From Sporomusa silvacetica DSM 10669 (GTDB taxonomy: Bacteria; Bacillota; Negativicutes; Sporomusales; Sporomusaceae), in assembly GCF_002257705.1 (NCBI RefSeq), contig NZ_LSLK01000058.1, positions 1-31,650 of the forward strand: a stretch of DNA of 31,650 nucleotides, read 5' to 3'. A model generated the notes under the pieces. That model did no database searches. It saw nothing but the letters and a program-made list of their open reading frames with translations, and had not been told where the DNA came from. Position 1 is the first letter of the stretch, and every line of letters starts with the position of its first letter. This document shows positions 24,562-31,650 of the stretch, piece after piece. The translations under genes and the position numbers were made by a program.

Positions 24562-25905
24562 TTATGCCTGGTGACAATCAGCATTTTCTTCGCAGATATC
24601 GCTAGCTTCTTTTTTACCATACTCATTGAAAAAGTAATTGAGAACAAGAGCAACAATGCTGCCGGCGGTAATACCGCTATGAAGAATTAACTGAGCGAAT
24701 TGGGGCAAATTATGGTAAAATCCGGGCACAGCCAGCGGAATAAGACCAACCCCAAGACTAATGGCTACAATCATTGCATTTTGATTGCCCTCAAACTCTA
24801 CTGTTGTCAAAGCACGGATCCCGCTGGTGGCTACCATACCAAACATAGCGATGCCTGCACCGCCCAGCACCGGATTAGGAATGGCTGCAACTACAGCGGC
24901 TGCTTTGGGGAATAAGCCAAGAGAGGCCAGAATGATACCAGCAGCGACTACCACATAACGACTTTTAATGCCAGACAAGGTCAATAGACCGATGTTTTGA
25001 GCAAAAGCCGAGTGTGGGAAGGTGTTCATGATACCACCAAGCAAAGTAGAAAATGAATCGGCCTTAAGCCCTTTGGCCAAATCATCGCGATTTACTGGTT
25101 TGCCGACAATCTCGCCTATGGCGATAATATCACCGGTGGTTTCGGTCATGATAACCAGAAACGCCAGTGTCATAGCAAAAATAGAAGAACCATCAAATAT
25201 GGGCATACCAAAAGTCAGCGGAGTAACAACGGAAAACCAGGCAGCTGTAGCTACTTGTGAGAAATTAGTCATGCCGAGTGGAATGGCAATCAATGTACCT
25301 ATCACCAGCCCAATCAGTACGGCAATATTACTCCAAAAACCTTTGAGCATACGATATAGGACAATAATAATGGTTAGTACAGTAAAGGCCACACCAATAC
25401 TCTGCAAATCAGCAAAACTCGCTGCAGCCGGGTTCCCACCTCCTGCCCAGCGCACAGCTACAGGCAGAAGCGACACACCAATTAACGTAATGATCGTCCC
25501 TGTTACTACTTTGGGAAAAAAACGGATGAGTTTACTGAAAACAGGACTCAAAAGATAACCAATCATCCCAGCGGCAATAGTAGAGCCAAAAATACCAGGT
25601 AGCCCATACGTTTTACCCACCAAAATCATCGGCGCAACAGCAGCAAACGATACGCCTTGCATAATCGGAGCTTTTACCCCCATATTCATAAAGCCCAGTG
25701 CCTGAATCAGGGTGGCAACCCCACCCACTAGTAAGTCGCATTGAATGAGGTATATCACTTGCTCACGCGGCAGGCCTAATGCATTTGCAATAATAAGCGG
25801 TACTGCCACCGCACCGGCATACATAGCCATAACATGCTGTAGTCCATAGGTAAATAACTGGCCTTTGGGCAGCATTTCATCAACTGGAGCTACTTCCTTT
25901 TCCAT
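24562..25905 (-). CDS. NCS2 family purine (xanthine/urate) permease
   Basis: A 447-residue inner membrane transporter of the nucleobase-ascorbate (NCS2) family with about 12-14 transmembrane segments. The signature around FAQNIGLLTLSGIKSRYV and the acidic helix TETTGDIIAIGEI match the xanthine/uric acid branch (XanP, XanQ, UacT) rather than uracil permeases. It would import the purine substrate by cation symport. The start chosen is ATG 25905, eight bases after AGAGG; the longer in-frame GTG at 25914 overlaps that site. It is the first gene after the arcC terminator, so it heads the second part of the cluster. Confidence 0.93.
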   Translation of the reverse strand: MEKEVAPVDEMLPKGQLFTYGLQHVMAMYAGAVAVPLIIANALGLPREQVIYLIQCDLLVGGVATLIQALGFMNMGVKAPIMQGVSFAAVAPMILVGKTYGLPGIFGSTIAAGMIGYLLSPVFSKLIRFFPKVVTGTIITLIGVSLLPVAVRWAGGGNPAAASFADLQSIGVAFTVLTIIIVLYRMLKGFWSNIAVLIGLVIGTLIAIPLGMTNFSQVATAAWFSVVTPLTFGMPIFDGSSIFAMTLAFLVIMTETTGDIIAIGEIVGKPVNRDDLAKGLKADSFSTLLGGIMNTFPHSAFAQNIGLLTLSGIKSRYVVVAAGIILASLGLFPKAAAVVAAIPNPVLGGAGIAMFGMVATSGIRALTTVEFEGNQNAMIVAISLGVGLIPLAVPGFYHNLPQFAQLILHSGITAGSIVALVLNYFFNEYGKKEASDICEENADCHQA

Positions 25906-26065
25906 ATTTTGCACCTCTTTTAAATATTCGCAATTTTTTTGTTACTGTTATTTGTATTTGCAAAGTACTTAGCCTGCCAGCACTTTATGATATTGACCTT
26001 CTCTACCACTACCATTGATGAAACAAGCTCAATGCCTCACCGATACTGAACAGGGTCTTGGAAAA

Positions 26066-26103
26066 ACGACAGAGATACTCCCTGCCGGGAGCATCTCTGT
26101 CGT
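26066..26103 (-). terminator. Intrinsic terminator after arcC, inside the purine cluster
   Basis: A 17-bp stem (26066-26082 with 26087-26103) with one mismatch and a 4-nt loop lies 4 nt after the arcC stop codon and ends in TTTT on the minus strand. It separates the dpaL-ygeY-ygeW-arcC module from the permease and downstream genes. Confidence 0.85.
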
Positions 26104-26106
26104 CTG

Positions 26107-27057
26107 TTACCGATACACATGCGTTCCGGTTTTTCCGGCTATCGCCTCTTCCAGAGACTCAGGATTAGTGATAATCGCCTTGCTTCCGCCATTTTCCAGG
26201 AAGCTGATCACTGCCTGAATTTTAGGCAGCATGCTGCCAGGCGCAAAGTGATTTTGTTTTACATATTCTTTTAGCTCGGCAAGCGTCACCTTATCTAACG
26301 CTTGCTCGTCAGGGTTACCGTAATTCAAATAAACTTTGGGCACGCCTGTGGAAATGATCAATTCATCGGCTTGAACTTGCGCGGCCAGCAGGCTGGAAGC
26401 AAAGTCTTTGTCAATAACTGCATCCACACCTTTAAAACTGCCATCCCTCTGCCGGATAACCGGAATACCACCGCCACCCACAGCAATCATGCAGTAGCCT
26501 TCCCGTACTAATTTACTAATAACATCTTTCTCCACTATCTCCTGCGGCTGCGGCGAAGCGACTACCCGGCGGTACCCCCGCCCGGAATCATTGACCATCA
26601 CCCAGTCGGGATTATTCTTTTGAATTTTTTCCGCCTGCTCCTGGGAGAAGAAAGAGCCAATAGGTTTTGTCGGTCTTGTAAAAGCCGGGTCACTGGCGTC
26701 CACCACTACCTGCGTAACCAGAGTAATGGCTGATTTGTCCATGCCTCTTTTCTTAAACTCATTATCCATAGCCTGCTGAATCTGATAGCCGATGGCGCCT
26801 TGGGTATCGGCACCACAAGCTACCAGGGGCACACTATGCATACCGGCTGTTTCACAGGCAATTTCAGATCTTCTCAGAATAAAGCCTACCTGTGGTCCAT
26901 TGCCATGCGTAATAATGACATCATAACCTTGTTCGATCATGCCAACTATGTGTTTAGCGGTCTCACAAACAGCATCATATTGGTCTTCCACCGTCTGACG
27001 CATGTTATCTCGAATTAAGGAGTTGCCCCCAATGGCGATAACAGCTAACTTGGCCAT
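26107..27057 (-). CDS. arcC: Carbamate kinase
   Basis: A 316-residue cytoplasmic kinase of the amino acid kinase fold that interconverts carbamoyl phosphate + ADP and carbamate + ATP. The signatures AIGGNSLIRD (7-16), THGNGPQVGFILRRSE (about 50-65), AVGGGGIPVI (near 213) and DKDFASSLLA (about 233) are all present. The length is right. It lies 2 nt after ygeW, strongly implying that YgeW releases carbamoyl phosphate and ArcC turns it into ATP, which would make this a substrate-level phosphorylation step of purine fermentation. E. coli yqeA is the equivalent. A terminator follows directly. Confidence 0.96.
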   Translation of the reverse strand: MAKLAVIAIGGNSLIRDNMRQTVEDQYDAVCETAKHIVGMIEQGYDVIITHGNGPQVGFILRRSEIACETAGMHSVPLVACGADTQGAIGYQIQQAMDNEFKKRGMDKSAITLVTQVVVDASDPAFTRPTKPIGSFFSQEQAEKIQKNNPDWVMVNDSGRGYRRVVASPQPQEIVEKDVISKLVREGYCMIAVGGGGIPVIRQRDGSFKGVDAVIDKDFASSLLAAQVQADELIISTGVPKVYLNYGNPDEQALDKVTLAELKEYVKQNHFAPGSMLPKIQAVISFLENGGSKAIITNPESLEEAIAGKTGTHVYR

Positions 27058-27059
27058 GC

Positions 27060-28064
27060 TTATCTGCCACCCATTAATAATGTCATAACACCTTTGGCTG
27101 TATGCAAACGATTTTCAGCTTCATCATATACGACAGAATGCGGTCCATCGATAACGGAATCTTCGACTTCGTTGTTACGGTCAGCCGGCAATGCATGCAT
27201 ATACAGCACATTTTTGTCGGCTGTAGCCATTTTGGCTTCCGTACACTTCCAGGATTTTTGAGCTTTTAGCTTGTCATCCACTACCGCTACCGCACCGGAA
27301 GCAGCCACGCCGGTTTGGTCGGTTACCCAGTTGCCCCAGTTTTTCGGAATAACGATATGTGCGCCTTCGTAGGCCTCAGCTTCGTTATCGGTAACAGTAA
27401 CGCTGCCGCCGTATTTTTCCGCATTGGCTTTAGCCTGGGCAATCACCCAATCAGGCAGTTCCCAGCCTTTGGGATGCGCCAGCACGACGTCCATACCATA
27501 GCGAGGGAAAAGTAGAACTTGCGATACAGGTACAGATATCGGTTTTTTGTGGCTTTCGGCATAAGCCCAGATGATGGATACTTTTACCCGTTTCAAGTCG
27601 CCGATTTTTTCTTTCATGGTCATAAGATCAGCCAGGGCCTGGAACGGATGATACAAATCGCATTGCAGGTTCATGATGGGTTTTGTAGACCATTTAGCCA
27701 TTTCGGTAAGGTATTTGTTGCCATAACCCCAGTTGCAATACCGGCAGGCAATGGCATGGCCGAAGCGGGACAGGATGATAGCCGTGTCTTTGGCACTTTC
27801 GCCATGCGCGATTTGCATACTGCTGGAATCCAAGAATCCAGCATGGCCGCCTAATTGGGCAAAACCGGCTTCCATCGAATTTCTGGTACGGGTAGATTGT
27901 TCAAAGAACATAAGAAACATGGATTGATGTAATAAATAAGGAGTTGGCGTTCCCATGGCAAATTTTTTCTTTAGATCTAACGAAACCTCCAACATGGTAT
28001 CTACTTCTTCTTTGGTGAAATCTTCCAGATTAATAAAATGTCTTCCTCTAAAAATAGTTTGCAT
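27060..28064 (-). CDS. ygeW: YgeW family carbamoyltransferase of uncertain substrate
   Basis: A 334-residue knotted transcarbamylase. The carbamoyl phosphate loop FFEQSTRTRNS (54-64) and the HALPADR motif near 290 are intact, as in ornithine and aspartate carbamoyltransferases. The second-substrate region differs from both, fitting the 'unknown transcarbamylase' YgeW branch, which has a distinct specificity. In this setting it most likely runs in the phosphorolytic direction on a ureido derivative of diaminopropionate, giving carbamoyl phosphate to ArcC. Start ATG 28064 has GGGGG 8 nt upstream; ATG 28070 is also possible. Shorter than the E. coli protein (about 396 residues). Confidence 0.92.
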   Translation of the reverse strand: MQTIFRGRHFINLEDFTKEEVDTMLEVSLDLKKKFAMGTPTPYLLHQSMFLMFFEQSTRTRNSMEAGFAQLGGHAGFLDSSSMQIAHGESAKDTAIILSRFGHAIACRYCNWGYGNKYLTEMAKWSTKPIMNLQCDLYHPFQALADLMTMKEKIGDLKRVKVSIIWAYAESHKKPISVPVSQVLLFPRYGMDVVLAHPKGWELPDWVIAQAKANAEKYGGSVTVTDNEAEAYEGAHIVIPKNWGNWVTDQTGVAASGAVAVVDDKLKAQKSWKCTEAKMATADKNVLYMHALPADRNNEVEDSVIDGPHSVVYDEAENRLHTAKGVMTLLMGGR

Positions 28065-28109
28065 TGTCATTTCCCCCAATATTTTTGTTTTATATAGATA
28101 CCCAACTTA

Positions 28110-29351
28110 CTATACTAAGTTTTCCGTGCGCTCAGTCATTTTGTCTGCATATTCGTTAACATACATCAGCGGAATGGCCGCATACATGGCCGCACAGTTT
28201 ACCAGCTCCTTTTTCCAGGTGCGTTCGTTAGGCGCATGGGCTTGATCTTCGTGACCGGGACCAAAACCGATACAAGGAATACCAAAGCGCCCCATAATGG
28301 AAACACCATTAGTGGAGAAGGTCCACTTGTCGACTTCGGGATCTTTTTTGAATAAACCTTTATAGCTATCCACTAAGGTATGGCATACAGGATGCTCATT
28401 TTCGATAAGCCAGGTCGGAAAATAGCACTCAGTCGGATAGACTAAACCAGTATAAGCCGGTCTCTCATAGGTGTACATGATTACTTCAGCATTAGCAGCT
28501 TTTACGGAAGGAAGATTTTTAATCTGCTGCAAAGCATATTCGCCGGTTTCGCCGGCTGTTAACCGCCTGTCAATGGAAATCCGGCAGCTATCGGCTACGG
28601 CACAGCGCGAAGGCGAGGTGTGGAAGATTTCCGAAACTGTCAGACTGCCTTTTCCCAGGAAACCATCATCGATTAAATTTTCATGTAGTGCTTTTAAATC
28701 GCTTAAAATAGGACCCATTTTATAGATAGCATTATCTCCCCGTTCCGGTGCTGAACCATGGCAGCTTACCCCGGTTGTCTTTACCTGAATTTCCATCCGG
28801 CCGCGTTGTCCACGGTAGATTTTGCCATCTGTTGGTTCGGTGCTTATCACAAATTCAGGACGCAGCTTATCTTCCTGGATAATATACTGCCAGCAAAGGC
28901 CGTCACAGTCTTCTTCCTGTACTGAACCAACCACCACCAGGGTATAGTCGTCTTCTAAGCCAAGTTCTTTTATGATTTTTCCGGCATATACCATGGAAGC
29001 CATACCGCCTTCCTGGTCGCTGGCACCCCGGCCAATGATGATTTCCTCATCTTCATATCCTTTATAAGGATCATACTTCCAGTTTTCCGGGTTGCCAATC
29101 CCTACTGTATCGATATGAGCATCCATAGCGATAAGATGCTTACCATGACCGATGTAGCCGAGGATATTGCCCATCGGGTCAATTTCCACTTTATCAAAGC
29201 CTACTTTTTCCATTTCTTCTTTTATCCGCAAAACGACTTTTTCTTCCTGGCAGCTTTCGCTGGGAATAGCAATCATATCGCGTAAAAATTTACTGATTTC
29301 GGGTTCATACTTTTTGGCAAGTTCCACTATTTGTTCAAATTTTATTTTCAA
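28110..29351 (-). CDS. ygeY: YgeY family selenium metabolism-linked hydrolase (M20 peptidase family)
   Basis: A 413-residue zinc-dependent amidohydrolase/deacylase of the M20 family. Metal ligands and the catalytic acid are visible: H79 and D81 (DAHIDTV), D112 (GRGASDQEGG), E146-E147 (GSVQEEDCDG), E172 (STEPTDG) and the late histidine in HEDQAHAPNERT (about 370). The dimerisation lid lies between about 185 and 290. It would hydrolyse an amide or ureido group from a purine-derived amino acid. Start TTG 29351 is 8 nt after GGGG; an in-frame GTG at 29369 lacks a ribosome binding site. A weak 7-bp hairpin (29389-29417) sits between it and dpaL. Confidence 0.93.
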   Translation of the reverse strand: MKIKFEQIVELAKKYEPEISKFLRDMIAIPSESCQEEKVVLRIKEEMEKVGFDKVEIDPMGNILGYIGHGKHLIAMDAHIDTVGIGNPENWKYDPYKGYEDEEIIIGRGASDQEGGMASMVYAGKIIKELGLEDDYTLVVVGSVQEEDCDGLCWQYIIQEDKLRPEFVISTEPTDGKIYRGQRGRMEIQVKTTGVSCHGSAPERGDNAIYKMGPILSDLKALHENLIDDGFLGKGSLTVSEIFHTSPSRCAVADSCRISIDRRLTAGETGEYALQQIKNLPSVKAANAEVIMYTYERPAYTGLVYPTECYFPTWLIENEHPVCHTLVDSYKGLFKKDPEVDKWTFSTNGVSIMGRFGIPCIGFGPGHEDQAHAPNERTWKKELVNCAAMYAAIPLMYVNEYADKMTERTENLV

Positions 29352-29419
29352 AATATTAGCCCCTTTCACTTGTTTGCTTATATTTTATCCTCCCTGTCAT
29401 TTGGAAGGAGAGGGAGGTC

Positions 29420-30640
29420 TTATCTAGCTGGAACAGGATATTCTCCATTCCAGGTAATACTGCGATATTTCACCGGGTCGGTATCGCCTTCGGTGCTGAA
29501 CAGGAGGACTCTTGAATTTTCATTTAACCCTAGTTTAGCTTTGGCTTCCGCCATATCCGGGTTAGTCATAAGCTCTGCCACCAGCCCGGCAGTAACAGCT
29601 CCCGATTCACCGGAAATCACTCTGGCATCTTTGCCTAACGGATTACCTAGCAGCCGCATTCCCTTTGCTGCCACCCAGTCAGGACAGGAAGCAAACATAT
29701 AGCTGTAATCCCTAAGCACATTCCAGGCAATTGTATTAGGCTCACCACAGGCTAAACCGGCCATAATGGTGGTTAAATCCCCGCTAACAATTCTTGGCTT
29801 GCCATCATTAGCCAAGGCCGCTTTATATAAACAATCGGCCTGATCGGATTCTACAATCACCGTTATTGGACGATCACCTTTGCAGGCTGAAGCAAAAAAT
29901 CCCTGCACCGCACCGGCTAACGACCCTACCCCGGCCTGAACAAACACATGGGTTGGTTTTTCCACGCCTGTGGCCTGCATTTGTTCCAAAGCTTCCAAGG
30001 CCATGGTGCCATAACCCTGCATAATCCAGGCAGGAATCTCTTCATAGCCCTCCCAGGCGGTATCCTGAACAACCACCCAGCCATACTTTTTAGCATTTTC
30101 TGTTGCCAGGCGTACCGCATCATCATAGTTCAGATCTGTTATCGAAGCCTCGGCGCCTTCAGCCCGGATATTTTCCAGCCGGGTAAGCGAAGATCCCTTC
30201 GGCATATATACCACAGATTTTTGCTTTAAGCGGTTGGCTGTCCATGCAACGCCCCGGCCATGATTACCATCAGTAGCTGTAGTAAAAGTAATTTTTCCCA
30301 GTTGTTGGCGAATTTCCGGCGATGTCAGCTGTGCATAGTCCAGCTCACTGATATCTTTACCCAGGCGCTGCGCTAAGTACTTGGCCATTGCAAAAGAACC
30401 ACCCAGTACCTTGAAAGCCTTTAAGCCAAACCGATAGGATTCATCTTTTACATACACACCAGCTACGCCCAAGTAACCAGCCAGTTCATTCAGCTGACAC
30501 AGTGGGGTTGTGCTGTATTCCGGGAAGCTTTTATGGAATTGCCTCACCTTGCCAATTTCCTGACAACTCAGAAAATCAATCGCAGCCTTTTCTTGGTTTT
30601 CCATCATTTGATTTTTAACCCATTTAATTTTCTGGTCCAT
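29420..30640 (-). CDS. dpaL: 2,3-Diaminopropionate ammonia-lyase
   Basis: A 406-residue PLP enzyme (fold type II). It cleaves 2,3-diaminopropionate to pyruvate and two ammonia by way of 2-aminoacrylate. The PLP lysine K77 lies in KAFKVLGGS and the phosphate/active-site loop reads TATDGNHGRGVAW (about 121-133). VQAGVGSLAGAVQGF is the glycine-rich PLP loop, and GESGAVTAGL is the late cofactor segment. ATG 30640 has GAGG 9 nt upstream. The longer frame to 30679 would start at the predicted sigma-54 transcript end and is unlikely. It is the first gene of the cluster, equivalent to E. coli ygeX. Confidence 0.96.
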   Translation of the reverse strand: MDQKIKWVKNQMMENQEKAAIDFLSCQEIGKVRQFHKSFPEYSTTPLCQLNELAGYLGVAGVYVKDESYRFGLKAFKVLGGSFAMAKYLAQRLGKDISELDYAQLTSPEIRQQLGKITFTTATDGNHGRGVAWTANRLKQKSVVYMPKGSSLTRLENIRAEGAEASITDLNYDDAVRLATENAKKYGWVVVQDTAWEGYEEIPAWIMQGYGTMALEALEQMQATGVEKPTHVFVQAGVGSLAGAVQGFFASACKGDRPITVIVESDQADCLYKAALANDGKPRIVSGDLTTIMAGLACGEPNTIAWNVLRDYSYMFASCPDWVAAKGMRLLGNPLGKDARVISGESGAVTAGLVAELMTNPDMAEAKAKLGLNENSRVLLFSTEGDTDPVKYRSITWNGEYPVPAR

Positions 30641-30689
30641 TGCTAGTACCTCACTTCTGGTTTTTATGGTTTCCGTCACTAATTATTTA

Positions 30690-30705
30690 AGCAAAAACCA
30701 TGCCA
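30690..30705 (-). promoter_or_regulatory. Sigma-54 (-24/-12) promoter of the dpaL module
   Basis: On the minus strand the 16-mer TGGCATGGTTTTTGCT matches the consensus TGGCACGNNNNTTGCW except for one base. The GG and GC are separated by exactly 10 bp, as sigma-54 requires. Transcription would start near 30680, about 40 nt before dpaL. Confidence 0.8.
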
Positions 30706-30855
30706 GGTTTGGCTATTCTAAAAAATTATTGTGCAATTGGTTCAGAGCTCCTTACATATGGCATAAATCCAGCGAAATTTGACTTCAACTATTTTTCTTC
30801 TCTTCATACTAAAAAAAATCTGGCTAGTATTCACTGGAATTGTCTGATTTTTATT

Positions 30856-30887
30856 TTATCAAATTGATAACTTTATCATTTTGATAA
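30856..30887. promoter_or_regulatory. Pair of candidate enhancer palindromes
   Basis: TTATCAA-A-TTGATAA (30856-30870) is a perfect palindrome, and TTATCA-TTT-TGATAA (30873-30887) follows after 2 bp. They lie about 175-210 bp upstream of the predicted sigma-54 start, a normal enhancer distance. Confidence 0.55.
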
Positions 30888-30970
30888 TACAGCTTGGTGA
30901 AACCTCGGTATCGCCGTTCGCTATGAAAAAAGCGCGCTTTCCGGTTTTCGTTCTTTCTGTATCACACCTA

Positions 30971-30993
30971 TTATTTATCAAATTGATAAATAA
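30971..30993. promoter_or_regulatory. Third, extended copy of the TTATCAA palindrome
   Basis: TTATTTATCAA (30971-30981) and its exact complement (30983-30993) flank a single A. It holds the same TTATCAA-A-TTGATAA core as the pair at 30856. It may be a third enhancer site about 290-315 bp upstream of the dpaL promoter. Confidence 0.5.
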
Positions 30994-30994
30994 T

Positions 30995-31046
30995 AAAATA
31001 TAGGCTTGCTACCCTTCGGTGTCCGAAGATAGCAAGCCTATATTTT
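30995..31046. terminator. Very strong composite hairpin, probable terminator
   Basis: Perfect 17-bp arms (30995-31011 with 31030-31046) enclose a second stem CTTCGG/CCGAAG (31014-31019 with 31023-31028) and a TGT loop. A and T runs at the ends of the outer stem would serve as terminator in either direction. The two long blocks without genes either side (30706-31396) show no supportable gene. Confidence 0.6.
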
Positions 31047-31092
31047 ACTTGCCATACCCGTGTTAGTAACGCTCACTACCAATAAAAAAAAC

Positions 31093-31139
31093 ACAGGGAC
31101 ATAAGATATGTTTCTTGAAACAATATCCCTGTCCCCTGT
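31093..31139. repeat. Imperfect hairpin with ACAGGGACA-type ends
   Basis: The left arm (31093-31114, beginning ACAGGGACA) pairs imperfectly with the right arm (31117-31139, ending TGTCCCCTGT). The same GGGACAGG motif recurs at 31376-31383 next to the transposase-like gene, suggesting a REP-like family. Confidence 0.4.
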
Positions 31140-31240
31140 AAGATAGAAAACTAATCTTTTTACTTTCATGTACTTGCAATTTATGTAAAAGAGTACTAAT
31201 ATTAGTAATAGGTGGAAATTAAAAAGTAAGGTCGCCGTGT

Positions 31241-31289
31241 CCTATAGGTGCGGGAACACCTATAGGCACGAGCAGGTGAACAGGCACCT
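31241..31289. repeat. Pair of inverted repeats
   Basis: CCTATAGGTG (31241-31250) and its exact complement (31257-31266) form a 10-bp stem with a 6-base loop. AGGTG (31274-31278) pairs with CACCT (31285-31289) just after. Unassigned; part of the hairpin-rich flank of the transposase-like gene. Confidence 0.45.
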
Positions 31290-31375
31290 ACACGTAACAG
31301 CGAATAACCACTTTCTGGCTAGTATCTGCTGGTAGATGTTCTATCCTTTGCTCTACCTGCTTTGAGGGGGACGGG

Positions 31376-31394
31376 GGGACAGGTACCTAGTCCC
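31376..31394. repeat. REP-like palindrome next to the transposase-like gene
   Basis: GGGAC (31376-31380) and GTCCC (31390-31394) enclose the palindrome AGGTACCT. It ends 2 bp from the stop codon of the partial gene at the right edge. Confidence 0.4.
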
Positions 31395-31396
31395 AG

Positions 31397-31650
31397 CTAC
31401 AATCTATCAATCACACTTTTTGAAAATCCTGTAATTCTTGCTAATTGTCTTATCGTAATGCTTTCTATTTTTTTCACCTTACATATTACTTCATCACGCT
31501 GTTCTTTATTTAGCTGTTGTAACTGACTAATGCTTGTAATTCCCATTTCACTTAAATAATCCATTACAGCTTTGTCTGATACAGCTACTTTTTCTGTATA
31601 GTCTAAGCATTTATCACTATTGTTCTCATTGTTATAATCCTTAAATAATT
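31397..31650 (-). CDS. REP-associated-type transposase, C-terminal part only
   Basis: The minus strand is open from the right edge to TAG 31397-31399, about 84 codons of the 3' end of a gene that continues beyond the window. The end reads KKIESITIRQLARITGFSKS then VIDRL, a helix-turn-helix tail shared by the C-terminal region of REP-associated Y1 (IS200-like) transposases in Firmicutes. The catalytic HUH part would lie outside the window. The hairpins in 31093-31394 fit palindromic elements usually linked to such enzymes. The gene may be complete or a remnant; the window cannot tell. Confidence 0.65.
   Translation of the reverse strand, partial: LFKDYNNENNSDKCLDYTEKVAVSDKAVMDYLSEMGITSISQLQQLNKEQRDEVICKVKKIESITIRQLARITGFSKSVIDRL

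Noticed and set aside
25960..25979. Possible second sigma-54 promoter before the permease gene (TGGCAGGC...TTTGC on the minus strand)
   Set aside because: GG to GC spacing is 11 bp, while sigma-54 requires 10; kept only as a near miss.
29389..29417. Terminator between dpaL and ygeY
   Set aside because: Only a 7-bp stem with a 15-base loop and no T tract; not enough for a terminator call.
30777..30841. 21-codon minus-strand frame upstream of dpaL
   Set aside because: No ribosome binding site and upstream of the predicted sigma-54 start, so it would not be on the same transcript.

Overview
The window looks like chromosomal DNA of an anaerobic, Gram-negative-walled Firmicute of the Negativicutes, most like the Sporomusaceae (Sporomusa or Pelosinus relatives). 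This is inferred from moderate GC, AGGAGG-type ribosome binding sites, a HD-GYP and secreted-protein repertoire typical of that group, and an acetogen/anaerobe-style purine degradation cluster. No rRNA, tRNA or CRISPR array was seen. Almost every gene lies on the minus strand; the one clear plus-strand gene is a small zinc-ribbon protein near the left edge.

Left third (1-10970): a zinc-ribbon protein with its own promoter and terminator; a DUF1294 membrane protein coupled to a secreted DUF6612-like protein; a secreted copper-amine-oxidase-associated type protein preceded by a compact multi-hairpin element; a HD-GYP cyclic-di-GMP phosphodiesterase; a four-gene polar amino acid ABC transporter operon (ATPase, lipoprotein, two permeases) with a consensus promoter and a terminator hairpin just before its ribosome binding site; and a three-gene MarR group (Tat-exported Acg-like nitroreductase, MarR regulator, secreted protein) with matching operator-like palindromes in front of the first and last genes. 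Gene remnants lie between these units, including the C-terminal tail of a P-type cation ATPase.

Right two thirds (10983-30705): one long co-directional catabolic cluster. In transcription order it is dpaL, ygeY, ygeW, arcC, an intrinsic terminator, an NCS2 purine permease, an XdhD-type molybdenum hydroxylase, ridA, ygfK, ssnA, yqeB, a sigma-54 enhancer-binding regulator, ade and hydA. This is the yge-xdhD-ygfK-ssnA-yqeB gene set known from E. coli and gut anaerobes and tied to selenium-dependent molybdenum hydroxylases and anaerobic purine/urate breakdown. The likely logic is purine uptake, adenine deamination, redox change of the purine ring by XdhD/YgfK, ring opening by amidohydrolases (SsnA, HydA), then conversion of the ureido/diaminopropionate-type product by YgeY, YgeW and DpaL, with carbamate kinase recovering ATP from carbamoyl phosphate. 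A sigma-54 -24/-12 promoter sits in front of dpaL, and three copies of a TTATCAA/TTGATAA palindrome lie about 175 to 315 bp upstream of it, the expected place for sites of the cluster's own enhancer-binding protein.

Right edge (30720-31650): a gene-free stretch with those palindromes, a very strong hairpin, several further inverted repeats, and the 3' end of a gene whose product resembles the C-terminus of REP-associated (Y1/IS200-like) transposases.
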